Below, piece after piece: positions 41,995 to 54,756 of a stretch of DNA of 64,000 nt. The stretch is from Babylonia areolata (taxonomy: Eukaryota; Mollusca; Gastropoda; Neogastropoda; Buccinidae). The position numbers were made by a program, and so were the translations under genes. The notes beneath the pieces were generated by a model, which was given only the letters and a program-made list of their open reading frames with translations, did not search any database and was not told the origin of the DNA. The stretch covers positions 35,989,342-36,053,341 of the forward strand of contig NC_134878.1 of NCBI RefSeq assembly GCF_041734735.1. Direction: 5' to 3'. Each line of letters starts with the position of its first letter. Position 1 is the stretch's first letter.

Positions 41995-44900
41995 ATGAGT
42001 TACGATATTCCAGACATTGTGGAGCGGAAAGGCTCTCTGTTTCTTCGTTCAGATCATATGAACTACTCTCGTGCCATCTTGAATTCTAATTGGTGAGAAT
42101 TTTCTTTTCTTGTTTCAAATTTACTTGTTTCTTCATCAAATTTGAGTATCAACTGATCAAGCCGATTTATTTGCTGCTTTTACTTGGATCAAACAGAGAA
42201 CATTTTTTATAAACTTTAGTTTTGAAAGAATTAGCTCTGATTCTTTATGTTTTCAGTTATTTCAAAATCCGCTTTATTCCAATTTTCTTCTTGTAACCAC
42301 TTCTTTCTGTGTGTAAGTGGTGAAATGTATGTGACTGAGTGTAGGAATATATGGCTGGAAGTGTATGTTTTACATGTGAAAGTAGGTTGTGAGTTTTGGG
42401 TGGATGGGATGAATATGTGGAGTGATTTCACAGTGTAGGTCCTGTCAGCATTTTGTCTTTTTCACAAAATAACACTAGGAAATGTAGCAATGGACTTTAC
42501 GATTAATCTATTTTTTCTTGAACAAAACAAAACTGGTGATGCATATCATTTTCACCTTATCATGGGGAATGACCCCAAATCAGTCAGATTAACAAAATCA
42601 GAAGAGGAAAATGAATAATAACAATAATGATAATAATAATAATTGCCCCGTGATCAGAGACACTGAACTGGCAAGGTTGCCAGGCTGTTGTTGCAGCTGC
42701 AAGGCAGAGCATTAAGTCTCCTAGTAACTTAAATTACCTGACAAACAAACCAAGGCCGTGACCTTAAGACACTTCCGGCCTCGGACAAATGCTGCGTCTG
42801 TTCTTGGTATAGGTTTCCAGTAATTGATTAAAAGGTTCCATAGGCATCTGTATATTATTTTTTAACACATTTTAACAGTCCACAAAAAATGAACTAAAAT
42901 ACATTTAAATACATTTTTTTAGACTGGTTACATTCTTAAGGTTTCTTAATCAATCAATCAAATCAGTTTAATGTCCTCAAAGTGACTCAGCAGCAGTTCT
43001 GGGTCTCCTCTGGTGTGGGGCCTCATAACAACCAAACATTGCCCAGCACTGTATGACCATGAGATCATTGTATAAATGGCCACAGAATAAAGGGTAATTA
43101 TTTATTTTATGATCATGGATGAGGATGATGAATACTGCTGCTTTCTTGATCTATTTAGGTTTTTGAAAGTATGAGGCTGGGCTGTTATTTGTGCTTCCTC
43201 TTTTTTCTTTTTTTTCTTTTTCTTTTTTATAAAGGTACTAGGTATCCATCAGATATATGGGAGCTTTGATGAAGAAATGTGACTGGCATTCTTAAAGATG
43301 CATCCATAAAGTTAATTATCTGGCTGTGTGCCCAGTCTTCCCATCTGAGCACATTGCAATCAGATCTGGGTAGGAGGCATCTAGGTCTGTAAACACAGAC
43401 AATAATTATGTCTCTGATGGGTCTCTAATGGAACCTGAAACCCCATTGTCATCAGTTTGTTATGTTAACTACTTTACCACATTTTAAAGTGGCAGAATGG
43501 CTAAGATGCTTATTTGCCAATACAGTATCCATGAGGATCTGGGTTAGAATCTCGCTCTCACCCTTTTTCCCAAGTTTGACTGGAAAATCAGACGAAGCAT
43601 CTAGTCATTTGGATGAGACAATGAACCAAGGTCCTATGTGCAGCACAAACTTGGCACATTGTAGAATAAACTCATGGCAACAGAAGTGTTGTCCTCTGGC
43701 AAAATTCTGCAGAAGAAATCCACTCTGATAGATACACAAATTAAATATATATGTCCGTGCACTCAGGGCTTGACTAAGGGCGTTGGGCTATGCTGCTGGT
43801 CAGGCATCTGTTTAGCAGTTGTGGTGTGGTATATATGGATTTGTAAAAACACAGTGACACCTTTGAGAAACTATAACTGAAACTGAAAACCACATTGTGG
43901 TTTGATGGTACATTAAATAACTCTAAATAAGGCATGTTTCATTCATTTTTATCCGAATAATGAATTCACTGTACTCACCTATATATGTTTGTGCACATGG
44001 GTATAGGAGTGTTCGGAAATGTATAGCCTTGTATAAAGTGGAGTGATGGCCTAGAGGTAACGCGTCCGCCTAGGAAGTGAGAGAATCTGAGCGCGCTGGT
44101 TCGAATCGTGGCTCAGCCGTCGATATTTTCTCCCCCTCCACTAGACCTTGAGTCGGTGGTCGGGATGCTAGTCATTCGGATGAGACGATAAACTGAAGCC
44201 CTGTGTGCAGCATTCACTTAGCGCACGTAAAAGAACCCACGGCAACAAAAGGGTTGTTCCTGGCAAAATTCTGTAGAAAAATCCACTTCGATAGGAAAAA
44301 CAAATAAAACTGCACGCAGGAAAAAATACAAAAAAAAAAAAAAAAAGGGTGGCGCTGTAGTATATTGACACGCTCTTCCTGGGGAGAGCAGCCCGAATTT
44401 CACAGAGAGAAATCTGTTGTGATAAAAAAGAAAATACAAATGCAAATACAAATGTTTAGAAGAAACTTTTGCTTCTCCATCTGTTTAGCAGCGATGAAAT
44501 ATTTAGACTAAAGTTTGTATAAATTACATGAGGATTATGGTGAGACTTACCTTGGTTTAATGTGTTCCTACAGCTATGTTTAACCCATTTTCGCAGGCAT
44601 CAGGCACAAGAATCAGAGCCCAAAGACTATGATTTGAGCAAGGATGCTGTCCGAGATCTGACAAAGGCTACTTATAACCGTGTTGGAAATGTTACTGATG
44701 GGGTAAATAAACATTGCCTCTCTCTGTCTCTGTCTGTCTGTCTCTCTCTCATATTTTCACCTCTTTACTAATTTAATGCACAAAATTCCCCCTCTTTTAC
44801 ACATATTTCTACAAATTGAAAAAAAAAAGCAAGAAAAAAAGCAAGAAAAAAAAGCAAACACACTTGAATGTTGCAAAATAATTACAAAATTGAGTTCAAA

Positions 44901-47900
44901 AGATTTTGAAGGACCAATCTGTGAAAGCAGACTACTGTATTTGCCAGTTCCATTAGTCACCTTCACCTAAGCCATAACCCAGTGGAGGGTCGTTAGGGCA
45001 CCATAGATAATTTCCAGACCAGTTCTCTCATCGGTTCCGGTCTCTTGCAGCCCTATGTAAATCTTGGAAATTCAGGTCTGTCCATTCTTTGATGTTGCCC
45101 TGACACATTTTCTTTTGCCTCCCTCGCTTACTACTGCCTTGGTACTGTGCCCTGCAGAATGGTCTTTGAGAGCCTGTCAGATCTTATGACATGTCAGTAC
45201 CATTTGAGCTTCCTCCTCATGATGATGGTTAGAAGGTCTTTTTGGGGTCCAATGGCTTGGGTGATCTTCTGTCCGACCTCAGTGTTCGTAACATGCTTAG
45301 TGTAGGAGATGTCTTGTAGCTTTTGGAAGCATTTCATTTCCATGGCTTGGATCTACTTCTGGAGGTTGGCAGTGAGAGTCCACATTTTGCAAACATAGTG
45401 AAACATTGATTGAACCAGTGAGCGTGTAAGTTTCGCTTTTGATCTGATGTTTTTGTCTCTGCAATTGGGCTTCAGTCGAGTGAGCGCTGCTGTAGTCTGC
45501 ACTATCCTGGACATGACATTTGGTTTGGAGCCTTCATCTGTGACAGTTGCACCCAGGTATTTGAACCTAGATATAGATTCTAAAGACTGCCCGTTGACTT
45601 GGGTATCACTGCTAATGCCGTTGGTGTTATTCATCATGGTCTTTGTCTTTGTTGCACTGATTTCCATTCCGTATGTCTTGGAGGTAATGTCAAGTCTTTC
45701 TACCAGGTTGGAGAGTTCAGTATCATTTCCTGCCAAGCATCAATGTAACTGGTGAACCAAAGATTTGTAACAGTTCTGCCTCCAATGGTGATGGTGCCCT
45801 CATGGTCTTTCAGTGCATCTGACATGATATATTCCAGGAATATGTTGAACAGTTTAGGGATAAAAGACAACCCTATCTGACTCCCAACTGTTGTCCTGAA
45901 CAAGTTTCCATTGGATCCGTTGTGGAGGACTGCAGTGGTTGCCTTGTCGTATAGTTGTTGAATAACTTGGATGATAATTGATGTTGGTGCTGGTGTTATA
46001 TTTTCTCATAGTCGCCCAAAAAGCCTCATGCCACACTGTATCAAATGCTTTCCAGAAATCTATGAAGACATGGTATAGAGGTTGCTGGTGTTGAAGATAT
46101 TTCTTGCATATTATTCTCAGATTGAAAATCTGTTCTGTGGTGCTGTGTCCAGTTCAGAAGCCTGCTTGGTATTCAGAGATGATTTCTTCAGCTTTTGCTT
46201 TCAGTCTGTTCAAGATGACTTTCAGTAGTACCTTGCTAGGGTGGCTGATAAGGCTTATTGTATGGCAGTTTTGGCACAATAGGAGTTTCCATTCTTTGGG
46301 AGTGTGATAAATAAGAGACATTGAGACATTTTCCATCCTTGCTTTGATTAGTGGAGACCTTGGATTCTTTGACAGTTGTAAGTTGTTTTAGTTTTACTGT
46401 CTGGTACACCCTCTTGCTGTTGCTTTTGTTCAGGTCAGTCTCTATTTCCTGGCATCTCTCTTCAATCCAGACTTGTTTGGTAATCCTCATGCCTTTCTCA
46501 ATGGCTTTGTTAATTTTCCTGTACTTTGCTGCTCCTTCGGGTTCCTTTTTCTTTTTCTTCAGTTCACGTTTCTTGTTGCAAAGTTCTAGCAGCTCATCAG
46601 TGACCCATGGCTTCTTCTTGGGTCGTTGCTTGCCGAGGATGTCAATGACCACTTCTGTCAATGCTGTTCTGAAGGCAGACATCATGGTGTTCACATCTAC
46701 CTCTTCTGCACCGAGGATGAGAAGTAGTGCAGATGTTCCTCCTGTGGTTGCCTTAAAAGCTTTTGTCACCTCAGGGTATTTCAGCTTGTCAAGGTCAAAC
46801 TTGAGTCTCGTTAATTTTGACTTACACACCTTCCTGAGACGAAGGCGAAAGGACATCATGTCCAAGTCATGGTCACTGCCAACATCTGCTCCTGGTAAAG
46901 TTCTAGTCTGGGTGACATTTACACTAGATCTGAAACGTTTTTGGACTAGAATGAAGTCTATCTGATTGAGATGTTCACCTCTGGGACTGTGCAAGGTCAT
47001 TCGTCGTGATGCTTTGTGAGAGTCAAAAGTGTTTGCAAGTACTAAGTTGTTGCTGCTGGTAAATTCCAGGAGTCATGAACCTCTCTCATTGGTTTTGATG
47101 TTGAAAAACTGCCTACAAGTGTTCTTCATGTTGGTATGGGCATCCTCTCCTATTTTTGCATTTTAGTCCCACTGAGTGACGATGATATTCTTTTTTTCAT
47201 GTTGAAAGGAGTTGCTTTCAGGCGGATGGCAATTAGTCTGCTTGAAATGGGTCGGCATCCCAGGACTGTGCCCACAACATTCTTGTGTTCTAAGAAGCCT
47301 ACTCCATGCTTATGCTTGTCTTCTTCCCCACTGATGTAGATCCATTCTTAATCTGTCTAGATCATTGGATGACAAAAGCTGGTAAACCTCTGTGTATGTG
47401 TGTGTGGAGGGGGAGGGGGTGGTTGAGGGGAGGGGAGTGAGTGAGTGATTGAGAGAGAGAGAGAGGGAACTATAGTTTATTCAAGAAGGCCATGGCCCCA
47501 TTTGAAGGGGTGATTACATGTTTTGTGTGAATAAATGTACCTAACAATATAATTTTACTGCACGCATACACAAACAAAACTGTGTTCTGTTTAACCAATC
47601 ATGAAACTACATCTTTTTAATGACTTGTAATTGAATATGGCAAGATTTGAAATAATGTTATCATTTGTAGAAGACAGAAAATTACTTGGTCTTCTACAGT
47701 ATCTCAATGGAATATATCTCTTGTTTCATCTAATACAGGACATCATAATACAAATGGACTTCATCTTCTTTTGCAGATCTACATAATAGACATACCATAT
47801 TGTTTTCAGTGCTGGTCTTGTATCTTTTACTGTGCACATTGATATCAGGTACTCTAAAAAGAAACCTTGTTAAAGAACATCTAATGACTCGGTTAATATT

Positions 47901-48886
47901 CATTACTAAATATGGTTCTGTTTAAATTCATTTTACATGGCCTGAACAAATAAAATCTTTCACTATTTTGTACATGGTAGTTCCACTCCTGCCATTTACA
48001 GTCAATCATACGCTGTTTAAACAAACAAGAAAATCATGAACACACACCAGCTGCCATGGCGAAGTGGTTAGTGTCACGGACTGACGGCTGGGAGGACGTG
48101 GGTTCAAATCCCAGTGGAGATGGGTTTTTCGGCCTGTGGCTGGCTCCTACCCAGAGTTGAGTGTGCTGTGGGCTTAAATGGGGAGACTGGGACCACACAG
48201 TCGAGTGTCATCCACTTCAAGGATGCGTCTTTGGGTGTGTTACTCTAATTACATGACCAACACTGCAAGTGTCTCTGGCCTGGTTAATGCCGGGATATCA
48301 TTATGACAGGAAGCGTAGAGTACAGCATTGTCACACAGTCCCAAACCAAAATGGACCTCCATAGCAACATCGTCATCATCGTCCTCCTCCTCCTTCATCA
48401 TCATCATCAGTATAAACAAAACAGTCCCATAGTCTCTGGCCTTTCATGCCTTGCTCTCATGGTGACCTCATTTTCAATGCCCCTACACTTCTGTGCTTGG
48501 GGTGAGTCCACTCAATGTCTTCAGTGTCGGCAGATTCATGGGGGGCTGTTGTTTGAGGGACGTGGTGGCTGTCTCCACTCTGGGAGGATTGTTCACTCAG
48601 TCTGGTTCCATGACTAAGCCATTATTGTCATTGGTTGGGGGCTTAGTAGGTGGTGTCCTAAGTATGTTAAATCAGAACAGGCACCACTGAACACCACCGA
48701 AGTGACTCAGCAGCAGTGCAGGGTCTCTTTGGTGTGTGGCCTCCTGGCGACCTAACATCGATGGTTCACTGTGGACTGCTGATGCTGGAACTGTGATGGA
48801 CGAACCCGGGTGTGGCCGTGTATGGGTAAATCTAAATGACTGGTGTGGGAGTAATGCCACTGAAACGGTGCAGATGATAGGGCAGC

Positions 48887-48918
<32 letters not shown>

Positions 48919-50134
48919 AAATCATGAACACATCCAACCCCTTGATTAAGCCACCATACACTGCATGAACATTTTCGGATGCTGGTTACCCATGTTACAC
49001 TTCCCCTGGCATCTAAATCAAATAACATTTTATAAGCTTCATCAACAGCAAATCTGCATTCATACATTTCAACCAGTTTTAACCAATACCTGATGCATTT
49101 TACATATGAATTAAATCAGATACTACCAAGTTCACCATAAACCAAGTCATTTGGCATTCTGTCAACCTGCAAAAACTTTTTATAGCAAACAAATATAGTT
49201 TTTCTATCTCATATCCATTTTCCAAACCCCAAATCTCAACACAGTACTGTACTATATACTCTGGGCTTGAGAGAGAGAGAGAGAATGTGTGTATTTGTGT
49301 GTGGTGAATGTGTATCTTTGTGTGTTCGTGCACATGCGAATGTGTACACACAAGCTAAGTGAAAATGCTCAATACCAACATTTGCAAACTTGAAGTGTAT
49401 TATAGAATTTTTTTCTTCCTCAGCAATCAGATTTTTACATGAGGATAATGTAATAATGAAAAGAACAAGGATTCGGAATCATACAGCCTGACTCATTCTC
49501 CATAAACCCAGGCATAAGAGTGCAACATCACTGCTCAAAACACTTCACTGGCATCCTTTTAAACTTAAAGCAAGAATTCAGTACAAAGTAGCTTGTCTCT
49601 GCTTCACAACAGCATGTCACTTAACTTTCAGATCTTCTCCATCTATAGCATCCTTCTAGGTCGCTGCGCTCAGTTGACACCTCTCTGCCGACAATTCCTT
49701 GGTTCTCCCTTTCAACCTTTGGCTAAAAATCTTTCTCTGTCTTTGACCCCACTGACGGGAACTCCCTACCTCTTTCCTTCTGAAAAATACTGTGTTTTTC
49801 AACTTTAAAAAAATTTAAAGACACACTTTGCTTCACCTAGCATGATGCATACAGAGGAGTGCTCATTTCTTTTTTCTGTGTATGATGATGTGTTGTGTGA
49901 CTGCTTTTAAATTTTGTACTTTAAAATGGAGAATTTTATTGTATTGTGATGTATGTGACTGGTGTTTTGAGCTGGAAGTGGATTTTCAGTATTGTGATTT
50001 AGTTTTTATGTATTGTGATATCAGGAGTTGTTGTATGTATTGTCTTTTTTTTTTTTTTTTTTTTTTTTAGTATTGTGATATGATATTACATTCTTTAGTT
50101 ATTTTCATGTGATAAGTATGAAGAGTGTGCATAG

Positions 50135-50170
<36 letters not shown>

Positions 50171-50967
50171 TAACATGAATTTGTGCCCGAGTGTTAGGTT
50201 GGCTGCCTGTAAAGGGTTATGCATGCACGTTTTTAATTTTTAAATGCATGTTTTAAACACTGGTTTATACATTGTACAGCACAATTGAGCATGTATTACG
50301 TGGAAAGGTCCTTTATAAATCAAATTATTATTGTTGTTATTGCGATCATTATTATTATTATTTTATTTATTTATTTATTTATTTATTTTTTAAGGATTCA
50401 ATGCTCATCACATTTTTGAGAGAAGAGAGCAGAATACCACATAACCTATTTCCAAGGTTGTGGCAATGACAAAATCAGGCATAAAAACAGGATTTAAACT
50501 TTCAGCATAATGGGCATTAGCTCTTATCCTGAAACACTTAGTATTTTTTCACAAGATGACATACAGAAAGCAGACAGCATATTTCAAAACTGACTTACAT
50601 GCAACCAGGCTGTTCGGTCCATGATTTCAGGAGATAGAAATGATAAATTTTCTCTGTACATGTGTGTGTGTGTGTGTGTGTGTGTGCATGCATTCTTGCA
50701 TGTGTGTGTGTATGAGGAGTATTTATGAAGTGTCACAAGCTTTGATGAATCAGTGTTTGTAGGGACTAAGAGTAAAGGAGGAAGCGTATTGAACAACAAT
50801 CAGTGACTATATTGCAGTCATTGCCAGAGACGACCTACCAGCAGCAGTCCAAGCAGGTTTTTCTGAAGCCCTTGTACAGTGAGCAGGACAGCCAGAAACC
50901 GATGGTCACCATGGACACCATCCAACACATCCATGTTGACAGGTATGCAGAGATTTGTTAAGAAAAA

Positions 50968-50999
<32 letters not shown>

Positions 51000-52973
51000 A
51001 AAAAAGAAAAGAAAGAAAGAAAAAAAAAGTGTGTGTGTGTGTGTCCTTTCATTGTAAATATCAGCGAAAAAACAATCTTCATCCTTATACACACACATAC
51101 ACACACAAATATGTGTGTGTGTGTGTGATGAAAAGAGTATTTGCAATCAATATTTTAGTATCATGAAAGAAATTCTGTCTTGACCAAGCAATTTGACACT
51201 GCTTCATTGAACAAGAACTACGTTTTTGCTACAGGATTTTGCTGGGATGCCAGGGGTCTTTCTGTATAAAAAGTGTCCCCCCTGCTTTTGGAAAATCTGT
51301 GCAAGACATTTTCAGCTTTCTATTGCTCTCTTTGTTTCTGCCTTTATTCTTCCTTATTTTCAGCCTTCCCATGCCTAGTCTAGCTGTTCATTCTGCAGTG
51401 ATATTTGCTGACATTGCCTTTTCTATAATTTTTGTGCAGCTCTTAAGTATTTCTGATTCTTTAAAAAACAGAATTGTTTGTAATCTGGGGATGATAATCA
51501 GAAGGGATGACATCCTCAGCACTGCCTTGTCTTATTTGCCTTAACCCTTTGACTGCTGCTGACATGTATGCTTGTCACTAAAGGGCTGTCACTTGAGACT
51601 GGCTGAGCTTAAAGGTTTGGGTGTCAGTCAGCATTATTTATATGGACTTTTTCCTTTTAGGACGGCATTACTTTTGTTCAGCAAAATCAACACTTAAGAG
51701 TGTGCAAAATATAGCAACTGCACTTAAAAGTCATGCCTTGCCAATCTCTTTTCACCAGGTATCAACATTCAAGAGATTAAGGAGCTTAATGATTAAATAA
51801 GTCATGAACTGTGGTTTTCTTTACAGAAGTGACAGTTTTGTGTTTAATGGAGCTGAATTGTTGGGCAGTACTGGTATGGCCCTGTGCAGTCTGCTGAACA
51901 GTAAGCAACAATGTCAAAATTTTCTCATTCATTTGTCAGAAAGATATTGGTGGACTGGGATTTAATTCCAGCCACAATCTGTGTTCCCTTTCTTAACTGC
52001 ACAGCATGGCACTTTATACAGGGACACCGGGGACCCAAAAGGAGGCTATGGGTCTGTGCTTCCACACCACCACCCTGAATACAATAAGTTCTACCTGGAA
52101 ACCACACACAATGCTGATTTCAAGCCTCCGTTTCCTTATGAACCAGCACCTGTGAGTCTCTGACATCTCTGTCATGTGAAAATGACGAGGAGTGTAACAA
52201 TCACATCAATATGAGTGCATCATCAACAAACACACTCACCAGCATGAGCACATCAACACACAAACACATGCACACGCATATGCACACACACCTTTGTTTT
52301 ATTTATTGTTCATTGACTCTGTGTGTGTGTGTGTGTGTGTGTGTAGCCTTGTTAAGGTTCAGTTAATATTAAAATTGATGTACCAACATTGGCATATCAA
52401 AAACACTATTGTCATCACACAAACCAGCATTAGCACATCATACACAAACACACATACATTCTTAGAAAAACCTGTACCAGTACTCCATTTGTTTGCATTC
52501 TTGCAGGCACAGTGTATTTGAGCAAGAGTGGGCAGGTGTGAGAATGTGTGCTTGTGTGCCATAGTGTATAATTGAAAGGTGCCTAAATGTATGTGTGAAA
52601 GGGAAAAGTGCAGAGGTTGGCATCATAAACATTGGAGGGTAGCACTTGTAAAAACATATTAATGTGATCCACTGATGCAGACTCTGGCAGAGTAATATTT
52701 TGCACAGGACAAGAATCGGACCCCTGCCTGAGCCTGCATCAGTGGGTCCATGTGCAGTGTGTGTAATGAAATGTCTGTTCACAGGAACAGCCACCTGAAT
52801 TTGAGGACAAGTCAGCAGCTTACCGCAAATGCCACTCACAATTCACTGACACAGCTGACTACAGGCGGCCAGGACGCAACACCTGGCAAGATGAGAGCGG
52901 CATTTATGCCAACACACATTTCAAGAGACAGGAATTTGTATCCAGAAATCCTGTTCCTGAACAACTGTCCTGA
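41995..52973 (+). CDS. CFAP95: CFAP95 (C9orf135) homologue, five coding exons
   Basis: Exons at 41,995-42,092, 44,597-44,702, 50,818-50,942, 52,022-52,151 and 52,785-52,973 have GT-AG borders and join in phase into 215 residues (the human protein is 229 as I recall). Landmarks match human C9orf135: near the start DIVERKGSLFLRS; in the middle GGYGSVLPHHHPEY and PPFPYEP; near the end CHSQFTD and RNTWQDESGIYAN, ending in TGA at 52,971. The family is a cilia- and flagella-associated protein reported among microtubule inner proteins of axonemal doublets. There is no signal peptide or membrane segment. Introns are 2.5, 6.1, 1.1 and 0.6 kb and carry SINEs and LINE remains. The first Met follows a plausible leader; upstream non-coding exons cannot be excluded. 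Identification is from memory of the human sequence. Confidence 0.9.
42093..43454. other. CFAP95 intron 1, left part
   Basis: Intronic, no gene. A block with 'gtgactcagcagcagt' at about 42,980-43,070 matches part of the repeat at 48,695-48,780. Short simple repeats (AATAATA) lie near 42,620. Confidence 0.5.
43475..43890 (+). repeat. SINE family S2, degenerate copy
   Basis: The head at about 43,487-43,560 ('agtggcagaatggctaagat' and, further on, 'ctgggttagaatctcg', A- and B-box-like) resembles a Leu/Ser-type tRNA but is decayed. The body shares the 'tttggatgagacaatgaacc' block with family S1. The 3' part ('ctggtcaggcatctg', 'atatggatttgt', 'aactgaaactgaaaa') matches the minus-strand piece at 13,886-14,012. 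Confidence 0.7.
44034..44455 (+). repeat. tRNA-derived SINE (family S1), copy 2
   Basis: The head has 'tggcctagaggtaacgcg' (A-box-like) and 'ggttcgaatcg' (B-box-like). The body matches 3,728-4,135: 'cactagaccttgag', 'cattcggatgagacgataaa', 'gagcagcccgaatttcacag'. There is an A tract at 44,331-44,346 and an AAATAC-rich tail. It lies in CFAP95 intron 1. It is less decayed than copy 1. Confidence 0.85.
44975..47350 (-). mobile_element. RTE-like LINE remnant in CFAP95 intron 2
   Basis: The minus strand from about 47,350 down encodes an endonuclease end (QIDFILVQKRF, GADVGSDHDL) and a Lys-rich linker (KKPWVTDELLELCNKKRELK). RT blocks follow in changing frames: ISLISHPSKVLLKVILNRLK, SEYQAGF, FRTTVG..QIG, GGRTVTNLWF, then TKTKTMMNNTNGI, FKYLGATVTDEG and a thumb-like segment to about 45,353. 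There are many frame changes and stops, and the YADD region is degraded, so it is dead. Orientation is opposite to the host gene. Clade assignment to RTE-like is by motif style. Confidence 0.8.
47351..48050. other. CFAP95 intron 2, unassigned part
   Basis: Intronic. It holds short GA and GT simple repeats (47,395-47,470). No gene or recognised repeat is seen. Confidence 0.5.
48052..48420 (+). repeat. tRNA-derived SINE (family S3)
   Basis: The head contains 'tggcgaagtggttagtgtca' (A-box-like, 48,057-48,076) and 'ggttcaaatcccagtgg' (B-box-like, about 48,100). A body with 'ctggctcctacccagagttg' and 'gtgtctctggcctggttaat' ends in a CATC-rich tail (48,368-48,412). The head, by A/B-box spacing, is an RNA polymerase III promoter of SINE type rather than a tRNA gene. 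Confidence 0.8.
48440..48918 (+). repeat. Repeat Z with (CAA)n tail
   Basis: A non-coding unit ending in (CAA)n at 48,884-48,917. Its part at 48,695-48,780 ('gtgactcagcagcagtgcag', 'ggcctcctggcgacctaaca') matches 42,975-43,060. The tail suggests a retrotransposed SINE-like element, possibly a long body of family S3. Confidence 0.55.
48919..49489. other. CFAP95 intron 2, unassigned part
   Basis: Intronic. A GA/TG simple repeat lies at 49,269-49,310. Nothing else is recognised. Confidence 0.45.
49490..50395 (+). mobile_element. L2/CR1-like LINE 3' end, decayed
   Basis: Short plus-strand blocks typical of the L2/CR1 RT C-terminus can be read in broken frames: LLKTLHWHPF, RIQYKVACLC and RELPTS..SEKYCVFQL at about 49,528-49,805. 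A 3' UTR-like stretch ends with 'gagcatgtattacgtggaaa' and 'tttataaatcaaattattatt' and a TTATTTATT tail (50,340-50,390), as in L2-type elements. T and GT runs lie at 50,044-50,069 and 50,139-50,169. Confidence 0.65.
50396..50817. other. CFAP95 intron 2, 3' end
   Basis: Intronic sequence up to the acceptor of exon 3 (cag at 50,815-50,817), with a (GT)n tract at 50,661-50,686. No gene is seen. Confidence 0.5.
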
Positions 52974-53538
52974 GCATCAGGCATGGCAACACAAAGTTGA
53001 CTGTCATCATTTCTTCTTTTTGTCCGTTTTTTTTGTGTGAAAGAATGACTTAACTGCAGATCTTAAATGCTGCAGTTAGTATTAATAGAACCAAAAATGG
53101 TTTTTACTTACCCATTATTTACTTCTTTTATTCAATATTCTTGGAAATTTTCTTTTATCCATACAATATGTTATTTGTGAATTTGTGTTGTTTTCTCAAG
53201 GTGGAGTGTGCTTTTTAACCACAATAAGCTTATGGACTTGATTCAACTGTCATACATGTTTTGATCCATATGTTTGAATTTATGTTCTACTTTACACAAA
53301 ATATGCACATCTCACAGGTGTAATCCCACACACACACCTCACAACTGTAAAGAATAACTCTCACCCATCATAACTGTGAACAAACACAATCACACCTCAC
53401 AACTGTAAAGAAGCACTTTCATCCATCATACTAGTACACAAGTATTCAAAGACGCAAGTCAATCTTGTTTCAACATTTTAGTACACTGTCCACCAAAGTG
53501 ATCTCAAAAACTATAAAACTGTATTAAACATTTTCCTT

Positions 53539-53544
53539 AATAAA
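53539..53544 (+). terminator. Candidate polyadenylation signal of the CFAP95 homologue
   Basis: AATAAA lies 566 bp after the stop codon, in AT-rich sequence. It is the clearest such hexamer I noticed in this stretch, but no transcript evidence is available. Confidence 0.4.
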
Positions 53545-53688
53545 TATAAGAACAAACTGCACCGGCACAGTGATGATGTTGGAGCTTGTAATACCCCCTG
53601 CCCCTCCCGAGCATCTAAAATATACACACACATGAATGCTGTATATAGAGCCTTCAGGGCACTGCAGGAAAAAAAAATCATATCTTTC

Positions 53689-54756
53689 TTAACCCTTTCG
53701 CTGCCAGGAAAATAAGATTTAAGTGAAATATATTTGCCAGGGTTTTTTCACAAAAAACGGGTATAAATTTTCCAAAAAATTCTGTGCTATTTGTTATTTG
53801 AGAAAGACCCATAAAAGTATATATTTTCCGAAAGGTAAATGAATAAAGAACACAATACACATAATGTTGTCCCATTTTATATATTTTTAGTGACATGCTG
53901 TTGTTTTGAAATGAGTGTTTTGTTTTTTGTCACATTTTCAACTTGTTCATTACAAACATCAGTCAGGTGATTTGCACTAAAATATATTTTCTGGACAAAT
54001 GGATATCTGCACACACAAAATCATACTTGAACAACCATAATAAAAAAATAATAAAAAAGAGATAGACAATGCATTGTGACTTCTCCAAGTGGTAATGTGG
54101 ATGTGAGGCCACGCCCCCTCAGTCTCCACTCCTTCCTCTTCACCTCTCTCACATGATCACTTTATCCAGTTCTCATCAGACCGCATTGGCTGAGTGCCAA
54201 GAAAATCGCTCACACTGTGTCCTGCTAATAATTTGGTTAGTTTGTGTCGTCTGCTAAAGCTGTGCAGCTGGCATCACTCACTGATAGCCGTATCTTGGCC
54301 ACTCTCTTGATTGCTCCCTTTATTTTCTATCAAATCGTCCTATAAATGTTCATCACTGTCTTCTCCTTCGAATTTACACTTCGATTCTTTCTGAGCATCA
54401 GCTAAAGAAAGCAATCTTGGTTGATTTAGTTTGCCACAATCGCATATCTTGAGCATGGCATCAGTCCAACATTTTGTTGAGCGAGTGAGGAAGGGAGCCA
54501 GGCAAAACACTTTGACAGTAACCCAACCAAAACGTTCAAATAATGGACTGCCTCATGACGTATATGGGGTTTCTAGCTATGAATAGAATCTAGAAAGATT
54601 CCCCAAGCTAAAGCGACCAGCATTTTTGTCAATGAACTGAATGCAAACCAGGGAATAGTCAGAATATTTCGATGACAATATCTCGTCATTGTGGCAGCGA
54701 AGCGTACATGCTTGTGATGACGAGTTATCTCGTCATATAGGCAGCCTAGGGGTTAA
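53689..54756. mobile_element. Non-autonomous piggyBac-type element (1.06 kb)
   Basis: TTAA (53,689-53,692 and 54,753-54,756) flanks a unit starting CCCTTTCGCTGCC and ending GGCAGCCTAGGGG, imperfect terminal inverted repeats. TTAA targets and CCC-starting termini are hallmarks of piggyBac. Near the right end a palindrome-like ATGACGAG...CTCGTCAT and a repeated 'tatctcgtcat' plus 'ggcagc' form subterminal repeats. No transposase ORF is present, so it would need one in trans. Confidence 0.7.

Noticed and set aside
51827-51873. A 47-bp exon (SDSFVFNGAELLGST) between CFAP95 exons 3 and 4
   Set aside because: It has AG and GT borders, but it leaves the frame one base off for the next exon, whereas joining 50,942 to 52,022 directly is in phase and matches the human protein spacing.
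51981-52021. Longer start of CFAP95 exon 4 at the acceptor before 52,005
   Set aside because: The frame would not match the two leftover bases of exon 3; the acceptor ending at 52,021 restores phase.
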